From ZC4RG42 sp003242425 (lineage in GTDB: Bacteria > Pseudomonadota > Gammaproteobacteria > Burkholderiales > SG8-39), in NCBI GenBank assembly GCA_937907425.1, contig CALCIE010000025.1, positions 62,001-126,000 on the forward strand: a stretch of 64,000 nucleotides of DNA, given 5' to 3'. Positions 54,901 to 61,348 of this stretch are shown here, one piece after another. The notes below the pieces were generated by a model that searched no databases, was not told the DNA's origin, and saw only the letters and a list, made by a program, of their open reading frames with translations. A program made the translations under genes and the position numbers. Position 1 is the stretch's first letter, and every line of letters starts with the position of its first letter.

Positions 54901-56696
54901 TGATCGCCCTCGGCGTACCAGACGCCTGAATTGGCGAAGCTGCCGAGGTTCAGGTCCGTCGCCGCATGGCCCAGAATGTAAACATCGCCGCTATTGTCGA
55001 TCGCAGCACCGTCGGCGACAGCAAGTTCTTCCGTTTGCAGCGTGCCGGCGTTGTCGAGGCGATGGGCATTGATGACCGTCTGCGAGCCGGCCGCGACGGC
55101 ACCGGCGTCCTGTTGGAAGCTGAACGTTGCCGCACCGCCGTTCCGCCCGATCTGCAGCGTACCGCCGGCCTGCACATAGGCCGAGGCGCCGCTGTTGACG
55201 AAGCTCGCGGCACCGGCGCCGGTGTTGCGGACGCGCACGTCTTCTTCGGCGTAGATCAATCCACGGTTGACGCTGTCTCCCGCGAAATCGAGCGAAACGC
55301 TGCCGCCTGCGATCACTTCCGCGTTCGTACCCAGATCGACGTCGCCGCCGCTCGTCAGAGCGATATTGCCCGCCGAGTAGACCATCGCGTCATGCACGTC
55401 GAGCCTGCCGGCGGTCGTCACCGTCAGAGCGGCGGTCGCGTCGCGGCTCACCAATGTCGCACTGCCGAGATCGGCGCTGCTCGCGGAAACCGACAAGCCG
55501 CCCATCGAATCGTAGGTCGCGCCGCCGAACACGGCCTGCCCCGCGACTTCGACCGTCATTTCACCATCGGCGAAGCGGTAGTCCGTCGAGCTGCCGGTGT
55601 CGGCGAGCGTCGCCCCGCGCAAGTGCAAGTCGCCCCCCGCGCCGACATCGGCCTGCGCGAGCGCGAAACCACCGTCCCCCGCGTCGATCGATGCGTTGCC
55701 CGCGGCATAGATTTGCGCCTCGCCCGCGCCGCCGATTTCCACGGAGGTCGTTTGCACGCCGCCCGTATAGCGGACGTTGACGTCGCGCTCCGCGCTCATG
55801 CGGTTGGCGAGTTCGATCTTGCCCGCGGCAGTGATCTCGATGTCGTCGACGGTCGCCGCCACGTCGCCCAGCATTCGGACGCCCACGCCCTGCTCGGTTG
55901 CGATCAGGCGGATACGATCCACATACATGCCGCCCAGCGCAGAGGAATCGATCGCATAAGCCGGCGCGTCCCCGTCGGGCGCGATGGCGGACACCGCGCG
56001 CGTGTCGTAATCGAAGCTGTTCGTGCCCGCGACCAGATTGAGCGTCTGGGCGTTGATCTGCCCCTCCACACGGATCGAACGCGCAACGATGTCGAAGTAA
56101 TTGACCTCGCCGGCATTGAGCCCGTCACCGGTGATCAGGACGTCGCCCTGCCGCACCGAGAAACCGCGTAGCGCGCCGCTGCCGTCGATTTCCGGGATGC
56201 CGGTCGTCAGGGTGGCCCGCGGCGTGTTGATGAAGCCGCAGCCGCTGCAGGTGATGCCGTAGGGATTGGCGAGAATCAGCTCTGCGGCCGGACCGTTCAC
56301 CTCCTGGAAGCCCTGCAGCAGCGAACGGTTGGGCGCGACGACTTCATTGAGGATGATCGACGCGCTGCGCCCGTTGAGGTTCGGGTTGCCGAGCAGCATG
56401 CCGGCGAGTTTGGACTGCGTCGGGTCGGTGGCATTGTTGAGGACCAGACCGTTCGGACCGACGTCGTAGCGAGTGTACTTGTTGTGCGAAATCCCTTTGG
56501 CGTTGGGTGCCGCGATGTTCACCACCGGTACGCCGTTCGCCGAGACGTAGGCGCCGGTTTTGGTATGTCCGGAGGGCACAGGCGGATTCGCCAGCACGGC
56601 AGGCGAGGGCATCGCCATAAGGGCCGAGACCAGTATCGCCAGCGCCTTGCGCGTGCGCGCACCGAAACCAAGACGAGTCGTGTTGTGGTGGTCCAT
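45918..56696 (-). CDS. Two-partner-secretion exoprotein (filamentous hemagglutinin type) with triplicated IQM-like C-terminal module
   Basis: This 3592-residue TpsA protein is exported through the outer membrane by the TpsB encoded 32 bases upstream. Residues 1-36 are a signal peptide. Residues 37-280 are the TPS domain, with LGNPNLNG and NPYGITCSGCGFINT. Degenerate beta-helix repeats follow. An aromatic, cysteine-containing segment lies at about 1019-1213, and the conserved FHA block YLIETNPLYASAENPFLGAD at about 1302. More hemagglutinin repeats run to about 2490. A proline-rich linker at about 2515-2895 contains tandem repeats. Three copies of a module occupy about 2903-3516, each with FHHSSFTGGEPVA and SGHY. 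I see no VENN pre-toxin motif and no immunity gene. GGAGGGAAGGG precedes the ATG. Adhesin or effector role is undetermined. Confidence 0.9.
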   Translation of the reverse strand: MDHHNTTRLGFGARTRKALAILVSALMAMPSPAVLANPPVPSGHTKTGAYVSANGVPVVNIAAPNAKGISHNKYTRYDVGPNGLVLNNATDPTQSKLAGMLLGNPNLNGRSASIILNEVVAPNRSLLQGFQEVNGPAAELILANPYGITCSGCGFINTPRATLTTGIPEIDGSGALRGFSVRQGDVLITGDGLNAGEVNYFDIVARSIRVEGQINAQTLNLVAGTNSFDYDTRAVSAIAPDGDAPAYAIDSSALGGMYVDRIRLIATEQGVGVRMLGDVAATVDDIEITAAGKIELANRMSAERDVNVRYTGGVQTTSVEIGGAGEAQIYAAGNASIDAGDGGFALAQADVGAGGDLHLRGATLADTGSSTDYRFADGEMTVEVAGQAVFGGATYDSMGGLSVSASSADLGSATLVSRDATAALTVTTAGRLDVHDAMVYSAGNIALTSGGDVDLGTNAEVIAGGSVSLDFAGDSVNRGLIYAEEDVRVRNTGAGAASFVNSGASAYVQAGGTLQIGRNGGAATFSFQQDAGAVAAGSQTVINAHRLDNAGTLQTEELAVADGAAIDNSGDVYILGHAATDLNLGSFANSGVWYAEGDQTVTADTFTNTGVLQAGSASIHANTIETGDAGSLLYTENDLSLRANNVTRLGAGTLYAGGDLTIVTPTLDDHGADGLRMAAGDLTLSVLGNDIELQDGQVYDVGGRLAVETTALRLATGAGARHTYFSSGAETLIYAGEVELGSSAAVGAVVSDGDIRIDAHTIELAGGTNGGSIQAQGSIAATFSKLDVSGAMLANGDISLRGKDGAGNATVDVAGDLMSGGTLSIRGADLLPRAIKIEVADGGRLVGEALDIYADSLGISGTSATAYGLVQGGTGGGTVDVNTMVNAPYAKFIGNVWGDTAPSKTTLKIGSMLFNLGLLYAQGDLEVGGEEAVLVNTETAAISSGYGDLALVARRIENYGTLYAGRDLFATVGTDFYNGTYNNFAGTIATGRHATITVTGANGVFSNEGTIDIGGNGEINAYRFRNNLTHRIETVVQNQRDKQYHPNADSGRYVDYDRQRISGAGGEHHSREFDDTPFYHVTLDGWHMYRDYVNTWEVLEYFDSVSATAPNIAANGTLTIRTNNGENIGGTIYGGNLFLKPYTTGAASFLNQAVTLNKYFYRTYGRSQYECNNANVACLDDLYSYKWLQDQQIWELNDHVPELYYVESIEARGGVLQAAGLFQSEIGSLTQQTTTRTVDPTQRATHGNAVQRDQAGGGVNAPAPSTINPDTLYVGGVNVTLPTSPNGLFVPAQNPNARYLIETNPLYASAENPFLGADYLAQQLGLDPDGLTLRLGDAYYENKLIRDQLIEQTGQALLRTASNVFEQEKMLYDNAVLEAERLNLNFGTALTAEQVAALKHDIVWMVEQEVQGKKVLVPVVYLSSATRASVSAGAILADTAVITGDSFLNQGGTVSAASTLVVKTREDIVNISGTLSGNKVYLASEEGDIVNRTETFRYGNDRDYVTVAGRTGGIYASEDLILSAGRDISIEGGLVYSDGEAALFAGRDINVSSLILESRKTTYENKSTMFSRDIYQATETTQEALVAGVSAKGDTTLAAKGNVELKGAYVGSTEGITTLYSEEGDVNITTLTLKYSKEESRERVGFFADAQAGSASGETSAGGPETIARNDRATINNRESADPDAHKASAFTGLMIEKSSSSTTDTYELGSMVEGKGVQILSGKGSVAIQGSNITAGEEGIWIEAAKDVDITAAYHTSNTTSSSEGIRIGVAAEASPEGAFTGFKIEGGSSDSTGSARIAGTSSLKSDGDITIIAGNKLTNEGTRYDAAKDINIAAAEVENRAARNQTSSMQSADNYEVGLMSGVTTGGIGQSIADIATGQGSQINIASPESQVRITVNAGTSSATENRDDAVVTEMKAGGNINYQVSGKLTDEGTKYTAGQDIRLDVGSYEAKAAYNHLETSSSSTSGGGMLTVGVNAATEVTAAASAHGSNQDDWQRSSTAVVGSMNAGGNVIVRTREDAVFEGTKIDAGKDVVVDAGGNLQFKQANDFLTTRSASQEGSANVSASACADLTCASANVGASARTTEMEETSRTGVAGSINAGGNVVLKSGDDMLFQGTNITSKGDTSLIAGGNIDFQALSSSVTRTSSSDGGGADLGASVGKSMNMLKDGALNVGVSFEQGREEYQADNRQGGGVTAGGKFTIQSGGDTRLEGTQVVASTAEIDVKGNFTMESAQSTEKRDSHLVKGRTEIDLGIDQDGNDGKGSKSFGGSVDLDVGVDNKDNLTNQNAFIRTTGGTTLNVGGDATLAGANIDAGGGVSGEIKGNLVVETRTDRKLEENTNVSIYAGLGTVNTDKGGSTKGMSTGEKIDYYQDRGVDRANQLATTGVFIDASSNKTDSVTIGQQSGISGGQGGVSGLVVGGNATLKGATEETQNVTVRGTTTVSNVETHHKESSVDFELRGTVASALGSDEGKAGQVSGKLFKASGSAKPANDSSTWQSAQPSNKSGARDADQGGVSIGSHRTSADTGGVSIGSHRASAAADPGGARPQQDGPTLTARKPDTDAPKRPRPDTDNVTGATKPASGYGAMPPVTAPERKPVTDTAARPDTTVVARQPAADAAPGARPDADASATPPAHYNSLVSGTTQVRKPGGTDTGAVPPRPDTSVATAPSAPVRQPGADMAPGTTRPDADASGAPPAHYNSLASGTAQLRKPGGTDPVATSLRPDTNVAFAPGASERKPVADATPNLRPDHDGLGQPPSSYNSPMSSAAQVRKPNAEGARPETGAAGRNDAAFTRVATNDAPQPPTRSGGEPDASRPRDAGAPADNVSRREPAARPLGDGTGERQVVASVAPDVTRRQAPTSDDGPRAPEARDAAGPEVPPANHGVSTGDRAAVLASLQPIGTAEDGSRTVYVNPANKLKLISIGSEFVGENTGNSEAHRKYAEWKDAGEIRYLSEPERRARELVVDPESGRLVNKVTGLPFDTGDKPDGAIFVIDASGRIYASAENEMGRFHHSSFTGGEPVALAGHIVVRDGKILHLNNQSGHYRPDGEQLRQGVDLLGRAGADLSSARVVERGPDYVRDLTTGTDLTGTARDIVELMRPDALRAVAQKLGIEELQYQGTVNGREIYFNPNNGLKLTGVSHDYKGEEHGISKGHTTHPDWQGKGGVRYLNDADRAARELAVDPATGLLVNKQTGLPFDTGDKPDGAIFVIDAHGRIYASAENEQGRFHHSSFTGGEPVALAGHIVVRDGKLMHINNLSGHYWPDGDQLKQGYELLQKSGADLSEARVVGYGPGGLHDWTAGKPINDPSVRTFEDAIRPDVIRAMQRDGKLRVVGTADDGRTVYVNPANGLKLKGIGNDYKGEEHGISRGNSLHKDWQRDLAGNPKDGKVKYLTAEEREARELVIVDGRLFYKQTGEPFSTGTKHDGAIFVIDADGRIYASMENEPGRFHHSSFTGGEPVAMAGHMVVQDGWLLHVNNLSGHYRPDREQLDQAVDLLQRNGLNLNYTTIVEVGGEDAQGRIWRDIKTGNRIGLENPMTPDVERAWMMIERARSQAPAEEVRAPDDPLSWNGPAFQGDPANDGFWRLAA
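46150..47990 (-). repeat. Triplicated C-terminal module of the TpsA protein
   Basis: Three tandem copies of about 175-180 residues lie at roughly 47460-47990, 46815-47335 and 46150-46690, about 218 codons apart. Each has YVNPAN or YFNPNN with LKL, then a GISxG or similar segment. A block YL-x4-ERxARELV follows, then a short hairpin ending in TGxPFxTGxKxDGAIFVID, then GRIYAS and GRFHHSSFTGGEPVA. AGHxVVxDG and the NNxSGHYxPD turn finish the module. Copies 1 and 2 are more alike than either is to copy 3. The DNA is diverged, so the duplication is not recent. Confidence 0.85.
48350..48835 (-). repeat. Proline-rich tandem repeats in the TpsA linker
   Basis: Within the TpsA gene, three units of about 61-63 codons repeat between 48350 and 48835. 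Each contains PPAHYNSL or a variant, QVRKPGGTD or QLRKPGGTD, and RPDTSVA-like and RPDADAS-like stretches; the third unit is truncated and more diverged. The PPxxYNS anchors lie at about 48775, 48585 and 48405. A shorter duplication of GGVSIGSHR lies near 49090-49160. The linker probably forms an extended flexible stalk that separates the rod from the C-terminal modules. Confidence 0.75.
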
Positions 56697-56728
56697 ATCC
56701 CTTCCCTCCCGACACCGAATGGCACCGT

Positions 56729-58462
56729 TCAGAGATCCATCGCGATACGGAAATAGAAACTCTTTTCGTTCGAGTTGAAGTTGCTCGGCATCCGGTCGGC
56801 AATCGAGTACGCGATCTGGATGGAGAACGGCCCCGTGTACAGATCGACGCCCGCGGTAAAGCCCGTCAGGGTTCCGCCCGGCGATTCGCCCCGCGCGTTG
56901 ATATGGCCGACGTCATAGCCGAGGAACGGCCTGATCCGGCCGGGCGGCAAGCCCTCGCCCAGCACGGACAATTGCAAAGGCACACCGATTTCGTTGCGCC
57001 AGAACCAGCCGGTATCGCCCGCAATCGAGGATTTGCGATAGCCGCGCACCGTGAACGGACTGCCAATCGAGATCTGCTCCGTGCCGTGCAGCACGTCGGG
57101 CGAATACTGGCCGCTGAACATGCTCTGCCAGACCAGTTGCGTCTCGCCGGCCTGCATGGGCATGCTGAAGCTCAGCCCGTATGTGAAGCGCTCGAACTGC
57201 GCTTGCGGCGCGTCGGCGGGCCAGCCGTCCGGGTCTTCCAGGGCGCCGAAGGACTTCAGCCCGCGGCCGTAGCCGAGATCGAAGGACCAGAATGCGCCCA
57301 GGGCGTTGAGCGACAGGTTCGCGCCGATATCAGCGATGGTGAGCCTTCTGCTGCCCGCCTCGATCAGCTCGTCGTTGATGTAGTTCTTGTTATCCTTCAG
57401 CGTGAGCCCCGCGGAGAGCGAGAACTTGGTGCGCTGATCGCGGTACATGTTGCGCTCGACGCGCAGCGCCTGGGTGCGCGAAGTGCCCGAGGTATCGAAG
57501 TCGAAAAACTGCCCGTGGACGATGCTCCGGTACTCGAAGTCGGTGGCGTTGAAGGAGAAAGTCCAGGGTCCGTAGGGCACCGCGTAGTACGCGGCGATCG
57601 CGCGCGACAGTTTGTCGCCGCCCGCGTCCGGGTTGATGCGCAGCGAAAGGTTCAGGTAGTCGTTGAGGCCGAGCGGGTCGTCCAACCCCAGCGTCAATGA
57701 AGTCTGGTGACGGCCCGTGGACTTCGAACCGGTGTTGTCGTTGGCGAGAGTGAGCCACCAGCGCTTGCCCGGCGAGTTGCTCACCTCGATGATCGAGGTG
57801 CCCGGCGCCGAGCCGGGCGCGATGTCGATAGTCGCGTTGTTGGAGCGCAGCCTGTTGATCTGATCGAGCCCTTGTTCGAACTCGCGCAGGTTGAACAGCT
57901 TGCCTTCCAGTCCGGGGAAGGCGGTGGCCAGGGAAACGCCCTCCCCTTTGAGCATGATCTTTTCGACGATCCCCTCCAGCACCAGAATGCGGAGGACACC
58001 GCTGCTCATGTCCTGCTCGGGGATATAGGCGCGCGTGGTGGTATAGCCGCGCGCGATGTAGTGATTGGTGATGTCCTGGAGCAGTTGATTGATTTCGGCC
58101 AGACCTACGCACCGGCCGAGATAAGCGCGCAGCAGGTTTTGCCTGTCCGCGTCCGAAAGCGCCGTCGCGCCTTCGAGTTCGACGCGCTCGATATTGACGC
58201 AACGTTCCGATGGGGCGGCGGGTTTCTGCGGCGCTTTGGGCGTCAGGGTTTCGCCGCGCGGCGTGCGCATCCGCTCTTCGAGTTCGCGACGCCGGATCTG
58301 CTCGCGTTGCTGCTCTTCCTGGAGAATGCGCTGCGCTTCGCGTTGCGCCCGCTCGATATCCTGGGGAGCCTGCGCATAGGCGCGCGGACCGCCTACCATG
58401 GAAACAAATAAAAGCGCAGCCACGCAGTGGCTTACGCCCCCCCTTACGCGCCCGGTACTCAT
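56729..58462 (-). CDS. TpsB outer-membrane transporter (ShlB/FhaC/HecB family)
   Basis: This 577-residue outer-membrane protein exports the TpsA. After a signal peptide (residues 1-30) comes a helical plug segment of charged residues, IERAQREAQRILQEEQQREQ. Two POTRA domains follow, starting near CVNIERVELEGATAL. The 16-strand beta-barrel occupies the rest. The conserved loop-6 motif is FTVRGYRKSSIAGDTGWFWR near residue 460. The C-terminal strand KSFYFRIAMDL ends in an aromatic-rich pattern for BAM insertion. Typical family length is 550-590. It is 32 bases upstream of the TpsA gene, a normal tpsB-tpsA operon. Confidence 0.95.
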   Translation of the reverse strand: MSTGRVRGGVSHCVAALLFVSMVGGPRAYAQAPQDIERAQREAQRILQEEQQREQIRRRELEERMRTPRGETLTPKAPQKPAAPSERCVNIERVELEGATALSDADRQNLLRAYLGRCVGLAEINQLLQDITNHYIARGYTTTRAYIPEQDMSSGVLRILVLEGIVEKIMLKGEGVSLATAFPGLEGKLFNLREFEQGLDQINRLRSNNATIDIAPGSAPGTSIIEVSNSPGKRWWLTLANDNTGSKSTGRHQTSLTLGLDDPLGLNDYLNLSLRINPDAGGDKLSRAIAAYYAVPYGPWTFSFNATDFEYRSIVHGQFFDFDTSGTSRTQALRVERNMYRDQRTKFSLSAGLTLKDNKNYINDELIEAGSRRLTIADIGANLSLNALGAFWSFDLGYGRGLKSFGALEDPDGWPADAPQAQFERFTYGLSFSMPMQAGETQLVWQSMFSGQYSPDVLHGTEQISIGSPFTVRGYRKSSIAGDTGWFWRNEIGVPLQLSVLGEGLPPGRIRPFLGYDVGHINARGESPGGTLTGFTAGVDLYTGPFSIQIAYSIADRMPSNFNSNEKSFYFRIAMDL

Positions 58463-58535
58463 CTGACTTTTCTTATTGTTCTTGCGGTGACCGCCCCTTT
58501 GATTGGGCGCGATCTTATATATGCCCCGGGCACGG

Positions 58536-58556
58536 AAAAATACTGCTATTGCAGTA
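58536..58556 (-). terminator. Hairpin with T-run after the LuxR-type gene
   Basis: TACTGC at 58541-58546 and GCAGTA at 58551-58556 are exact inverted copies with a 4-base loop. Read on the minus strand the hairpin is followed by five T residues (forward A at 58536-58540). It starts 10 bases after the stop of the LuxR-type regulator and precedes tpsB by about 75 bases. The stem is short, so a regulatory operator near the tpsB promoter is a real alternative. Confidence 0.5.
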
Positions 58557-58566
58557 GTTTCGGAGC

Positions 58567-59181
58567 TTAGTCCGAACGGTATAGGCCGTGCCTGATCGCA
58601 AAGGCGGCGATATGGGCGGCGTTACGCAATTCCAGCTTATGCATGAGATTCTGGCGGTGCTTGCGGACTGTCAGAACGCTGACACTCAACACGCCAGCAA
58701 TCTGAGGATTCGTCAGTCCCTGAGCAATCAGCCGGATGATTTCCACCTCGCGGGGAGTAAGCGAGGGCACGATGGTCCGCGCTCGCCGGGTGTGCGACGG
58801 AACGGCGTGCGGCGCCCCCGGTTTCCCGGCCAACGCCTGCCGTACCGCCTGACGAAGCAGATGGACGCCATGGTCGCGCAACACATATGCGTCGACCGCT
58901 TGGTCGAGGCCGGGCACGTGCCCGAGCCTTCCGCGCGTCAGCCCCACGATCCCCAGACGCGGCAATCTGCGCCGGATCTGATGCAGCATTCTCGCTATCG
59001 AAGCGTCCACGTCATGCAGGTCGAGCACGAGCAGATCGGGAACGGTCGCGGCGGCCAGACTCGCGATCTTCTTCCCTACGGTCGTCTCCGCAATGACATG
59101 CGCGTTGAGCTCCTCCTCGAGCAGCAACCTGAGCCCTTCGCGCGTCACGGCATGGTCGTGAGCGAGAAGTATTCTGATCAT
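58567..59181 (-). CDS. LuxR-family response regulator (orphan, atypical receiver)
   Basis: This 204-residue protein has an N-terminal receiver domain and a C-terminal LuxR/NarL helix-turn-helix. The receiver starts MIRILLAHDHAVTREGLRLL; the usual Asp-Asp pair is His8-Asp9. The phosphoacceptor D54 is present in LVLDLHD. The conserved lysine after beta-5 is replaced by arginine in YVLRDHG. The HTH domain has LTPREVEIIRLIAQGLTNPQ and VLTVRKHRQNLMHKL, typical NarL features. No histidine kinase is nearby. It lies 104 bases upstream of tpsB on the same strand and is a candidate regulator of tpsBA. The ATG was chosen over an extension to 59340. Confidence 0.87.
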   Translation of the reverse strand: MIRILLAHDHAVTREGLRLLLEEELNAHVIAETTVGKKIASLAAATVPDLLVLDLHDVDASIARMLHQIRRRLPRLGIVGLTRGRLGHVPGLDQAVDAYVLRDHGVHLLRQAVRQALAGKPGAPHAVPSHTRRARTIVPSLTPREVEIIRLIAQGLTNPQIAGVLSVSVLTVRKHRQNLMHKLELRNAAHIAAFAIRHGLYRSD

Positions 59182-59419
59182 CCGGGAAAACGCTGGACGC
59201 CCGCCTCGTCGTCGTGATCGGTATGGCAATAAGGCCCGAATCCTACACCGGCCCGAAAAGGAATGCGCGGGACGACAACCGGCACAGGCAACGCGGACAA
59301 CGGATTCGATACCGTGATCTGATCGTGCCGATGGATGCATCGTCCATCGACCACCGTATGAAGCATCCGATCATGCACCGGGAAACGGCGCGCGATCGTA
59401 CGCCCGATCCTGGAATCCG

Positions 59420-61348
59420 CTAACGCGCCTGCGTCAGGACCAGACGCCCCAGATCCATCCGCTTCGACAATGCGCGCGAGCCGTCGTAGGACAGATGTCC
59501 GCTGTCGCGATAGAGGAACACGCCGTTGAGTACGGATTCGCAGTGGCCTTCGTTGCACAGCACGTCGTCGAAACGCACGACCGGGATGCCGAGGGCTTCC
59601 ACGCGCGCAAGAAACTCGTGAACCCGTCTTTGCCGCTCGGTCACGTGCGACAAGGCGATCCGGCAGTCCCGCCGGTCGCCCAGCAGCAGCTTCCCGCTGG
59701 CCGCTCGTTCCAGACACGATCCGACGTCGAATCCGGGCGCCGGGGGCGGACCGACGATCACCACCCGTTTGCCGTAGGCGCGCAAAGCCTCCACCGTTTC
59801 GCGGAGCGACGCGACGGCGGTCTCGACGCTAGGCGCCTGCTCGACGAGCTCGCCGTCCTGCAGGCTCAGGACGCGCGAGCGCCGCGCCGTCCGCTCGCCC
59901 ACGTACGGGGCAAGCGAACCAGACATGACCACCACTTCGATGGAAGGTGTGGCCTTGAGATATTCCACCACGGCAACGTTGAACGCGAGGCAGCCCGTCG
60001 CGCGATCGTAGTTCGCATTCTTGCGGTCCACGACAACCAGGTTGAGGAACGGCGCGCACAGGCTTCTCGCCGCCTGCAATATGCCCGCATCGCTCGTGGC
60101 GGCGAGTCCGGGTATGAGGTGCATCGCATAGGAATCGCCCCAGACGAGGATCCTTGGCGCCTCGGCGTTGCGGCACTCCGGTTTGGGTACGAACCCCTCA
60201 CGATAGGAACACCCCTCGAACCCGCGGTTGGCCCTGCGCACGTATCCGTAATCCACGCCGCCCAGTGCATGCAGCCACACACTGCTGTAGCCGAGCGCCA
60301 CGAGTCCGATCGAGGCACCGACGGCCGCCCGGAACGCCGCCCGTGACGGCTGCGAGGGCATGCGCCTCACCGGCGTTTCGACATACCGATAGAGCAACCA
60401 CCCGAGCACAGCGCCGACGGCCAGTGCGGCAACGCGTGCGCCGACCGGCGCCACGCCCACATAGGCGTTGTTGACGAACGCGAGCAACGGCCAATGCGCC
60501 AGGTAGAGCGAATACGAGCAGTCGCCGATTTTCGCGAACAGGCGGCTGATGTGCGCGCGTTCCCAAACAGGGTGCCGACGCAGCAGGACGACCAGGGTTG
60601 CGCAGCAGACCGCCAGCGCATCCGTGCCCGGGTGCACCGAACCGAGAGGAAAGAGCGGCACCACCAGCAAGGCTGCGGCGGCCGGCCAATGCAAGGCCTT
60701 CAAGCCCCGCTGCATCCACGGTGCGTCGAAAGATGCGAGCGCGCCGATCGAACCGACGGCCAGCTCCCAGGCCCGGAAAGGCGTGAGGAAGAACGCGTAG
60801 TCCGGATCGGTCGCGGCCATGAGCACGCATGCGCCGAAACTGAGCACCGCGATCGTCACCGCGCCACGCAGCCAGTAACGCGGGGGCAGGAACACCATCG
60901 CGGCCGGAAGCAGCAGGTAATACTGCTCCTCGATCGCCAACGACCAGACGTGCAGCAGAGGTTTGAACGCCGCCTCGCCGTCGAAGTATCCCGATTGACC
61001 GAGCAGCACGAAGTTGCCGGTGAAGCTGACCGCCCCGAGCAGTTGCTTGGCGAAATTCTTCAGTTCCGCGGTGTCGAGAACCAGCGGCGCGAGCACGGCG
61101 GTGGCAAGGAAGGTGACGTAGGCGGCGGGAAGCAGACGTTTGGCGCGCCGGAAATAGAACTGGGAGAAGCTGAAGCTGCCGTCCTCGATCGCACGCTTCA
61201 CAATCCCGGTGATGAGATAGCCGGAGATCACGAAGAAAATGTCCACGCCCAGGTAACCGGCCTCGAACGGGCCGATCTCGGCGTGGTGCAACATCACCAG
61301 CAATACCGCCAAGCCGCGCAGGGCTTGGATATCCGTCCGGAATTTCAC
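59420..61348 (-). CDS. OafA/YrhL-type acyltransferase with C-terminal SGNH domain
   Basis: This 642-residue inner-membrane protein has an acyltransferase-3 domain of about ten helices. It carries RTDIQALRGLAVLLVMLHHA and the conserved RRAKRLLPAAYV block. SLAIEEQYYLLLP is a family signature. A periplasmic SGNH hydrolase-like domain begins near residue 395, with WGDSYAMHLIPGL (block I) and SGHLSYDG (the Asp-His region). Such proteins O-acetylate surface polysaccharides or peptidoglycan. The start is a GTG at 61348, fitting the family's MKxRxDIxxLRG N terminus. Its acceptor is unknown; no polysaccharide cluster is present. Confidence 0.9.
   Translation of the reverse strand: MKFRTDIQALRGLAVLLVMLHHAEIGPFEAGYLGVDIFFVISGYLITGIVKRAIEDGSFSFSQFYFRRAKRLLPAAYVTFLATAVLAPLVLDTAELKNFAKQLLGAVSFTGNFVLLGQSGYFDGEAAFKPLLHVWSLAIEEQYYLLLPAAMVFLPPRYWLRGAVTIAVLSFGACVLMAATDPDYAFFLTPFRAWELAVGSIGALASFDAPWMQRGLKALHWPAAAALLVVPLFPLGSVHPGTDALAVCCATLVVLLRRHPVWERAHISRLFAKIGDCSYSLYLAHWPLLAFVNNAYVGVAPVGARVAALAVGAVLGWLLYRYVETPVRRMPSQPSRAAFRAAVGASIGLVALGYSSVWLHALGGVDYGYVRRANRGFEGCSYREGFVPKPECRNAEAPRILVWGDSYAMHLIPGLAATSDAGILQAARSLCAPFLNLVVVDRKNANYDRATGCLAFNVAVVEYLKATPSIEVVVMSGSLAPYVGERTARRSRVLSLQDGELVEQAPSVETAVASLRETVEALRAYGKRVVIVGPPPAPGFDVGSCLERAASGKLLLGDRRDCRIALSHVTERQRRVHEFLARVEALGIPVVRFDDVLCNEGHCESVLNGVFLYRDSGHLSYDGSRALSKRMDLGRLVLTQAR

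Noticed and set aside
45918..56696. TpsA as a standard CdiA contact-dependent inhibition toxin
   Set aside because: There is no VENN-type pre-toxin motif, no single toxin domain and no immunity gene downstream, and the C terminus is a threefold repeat. The family relation is to FHA/TpsA in general.
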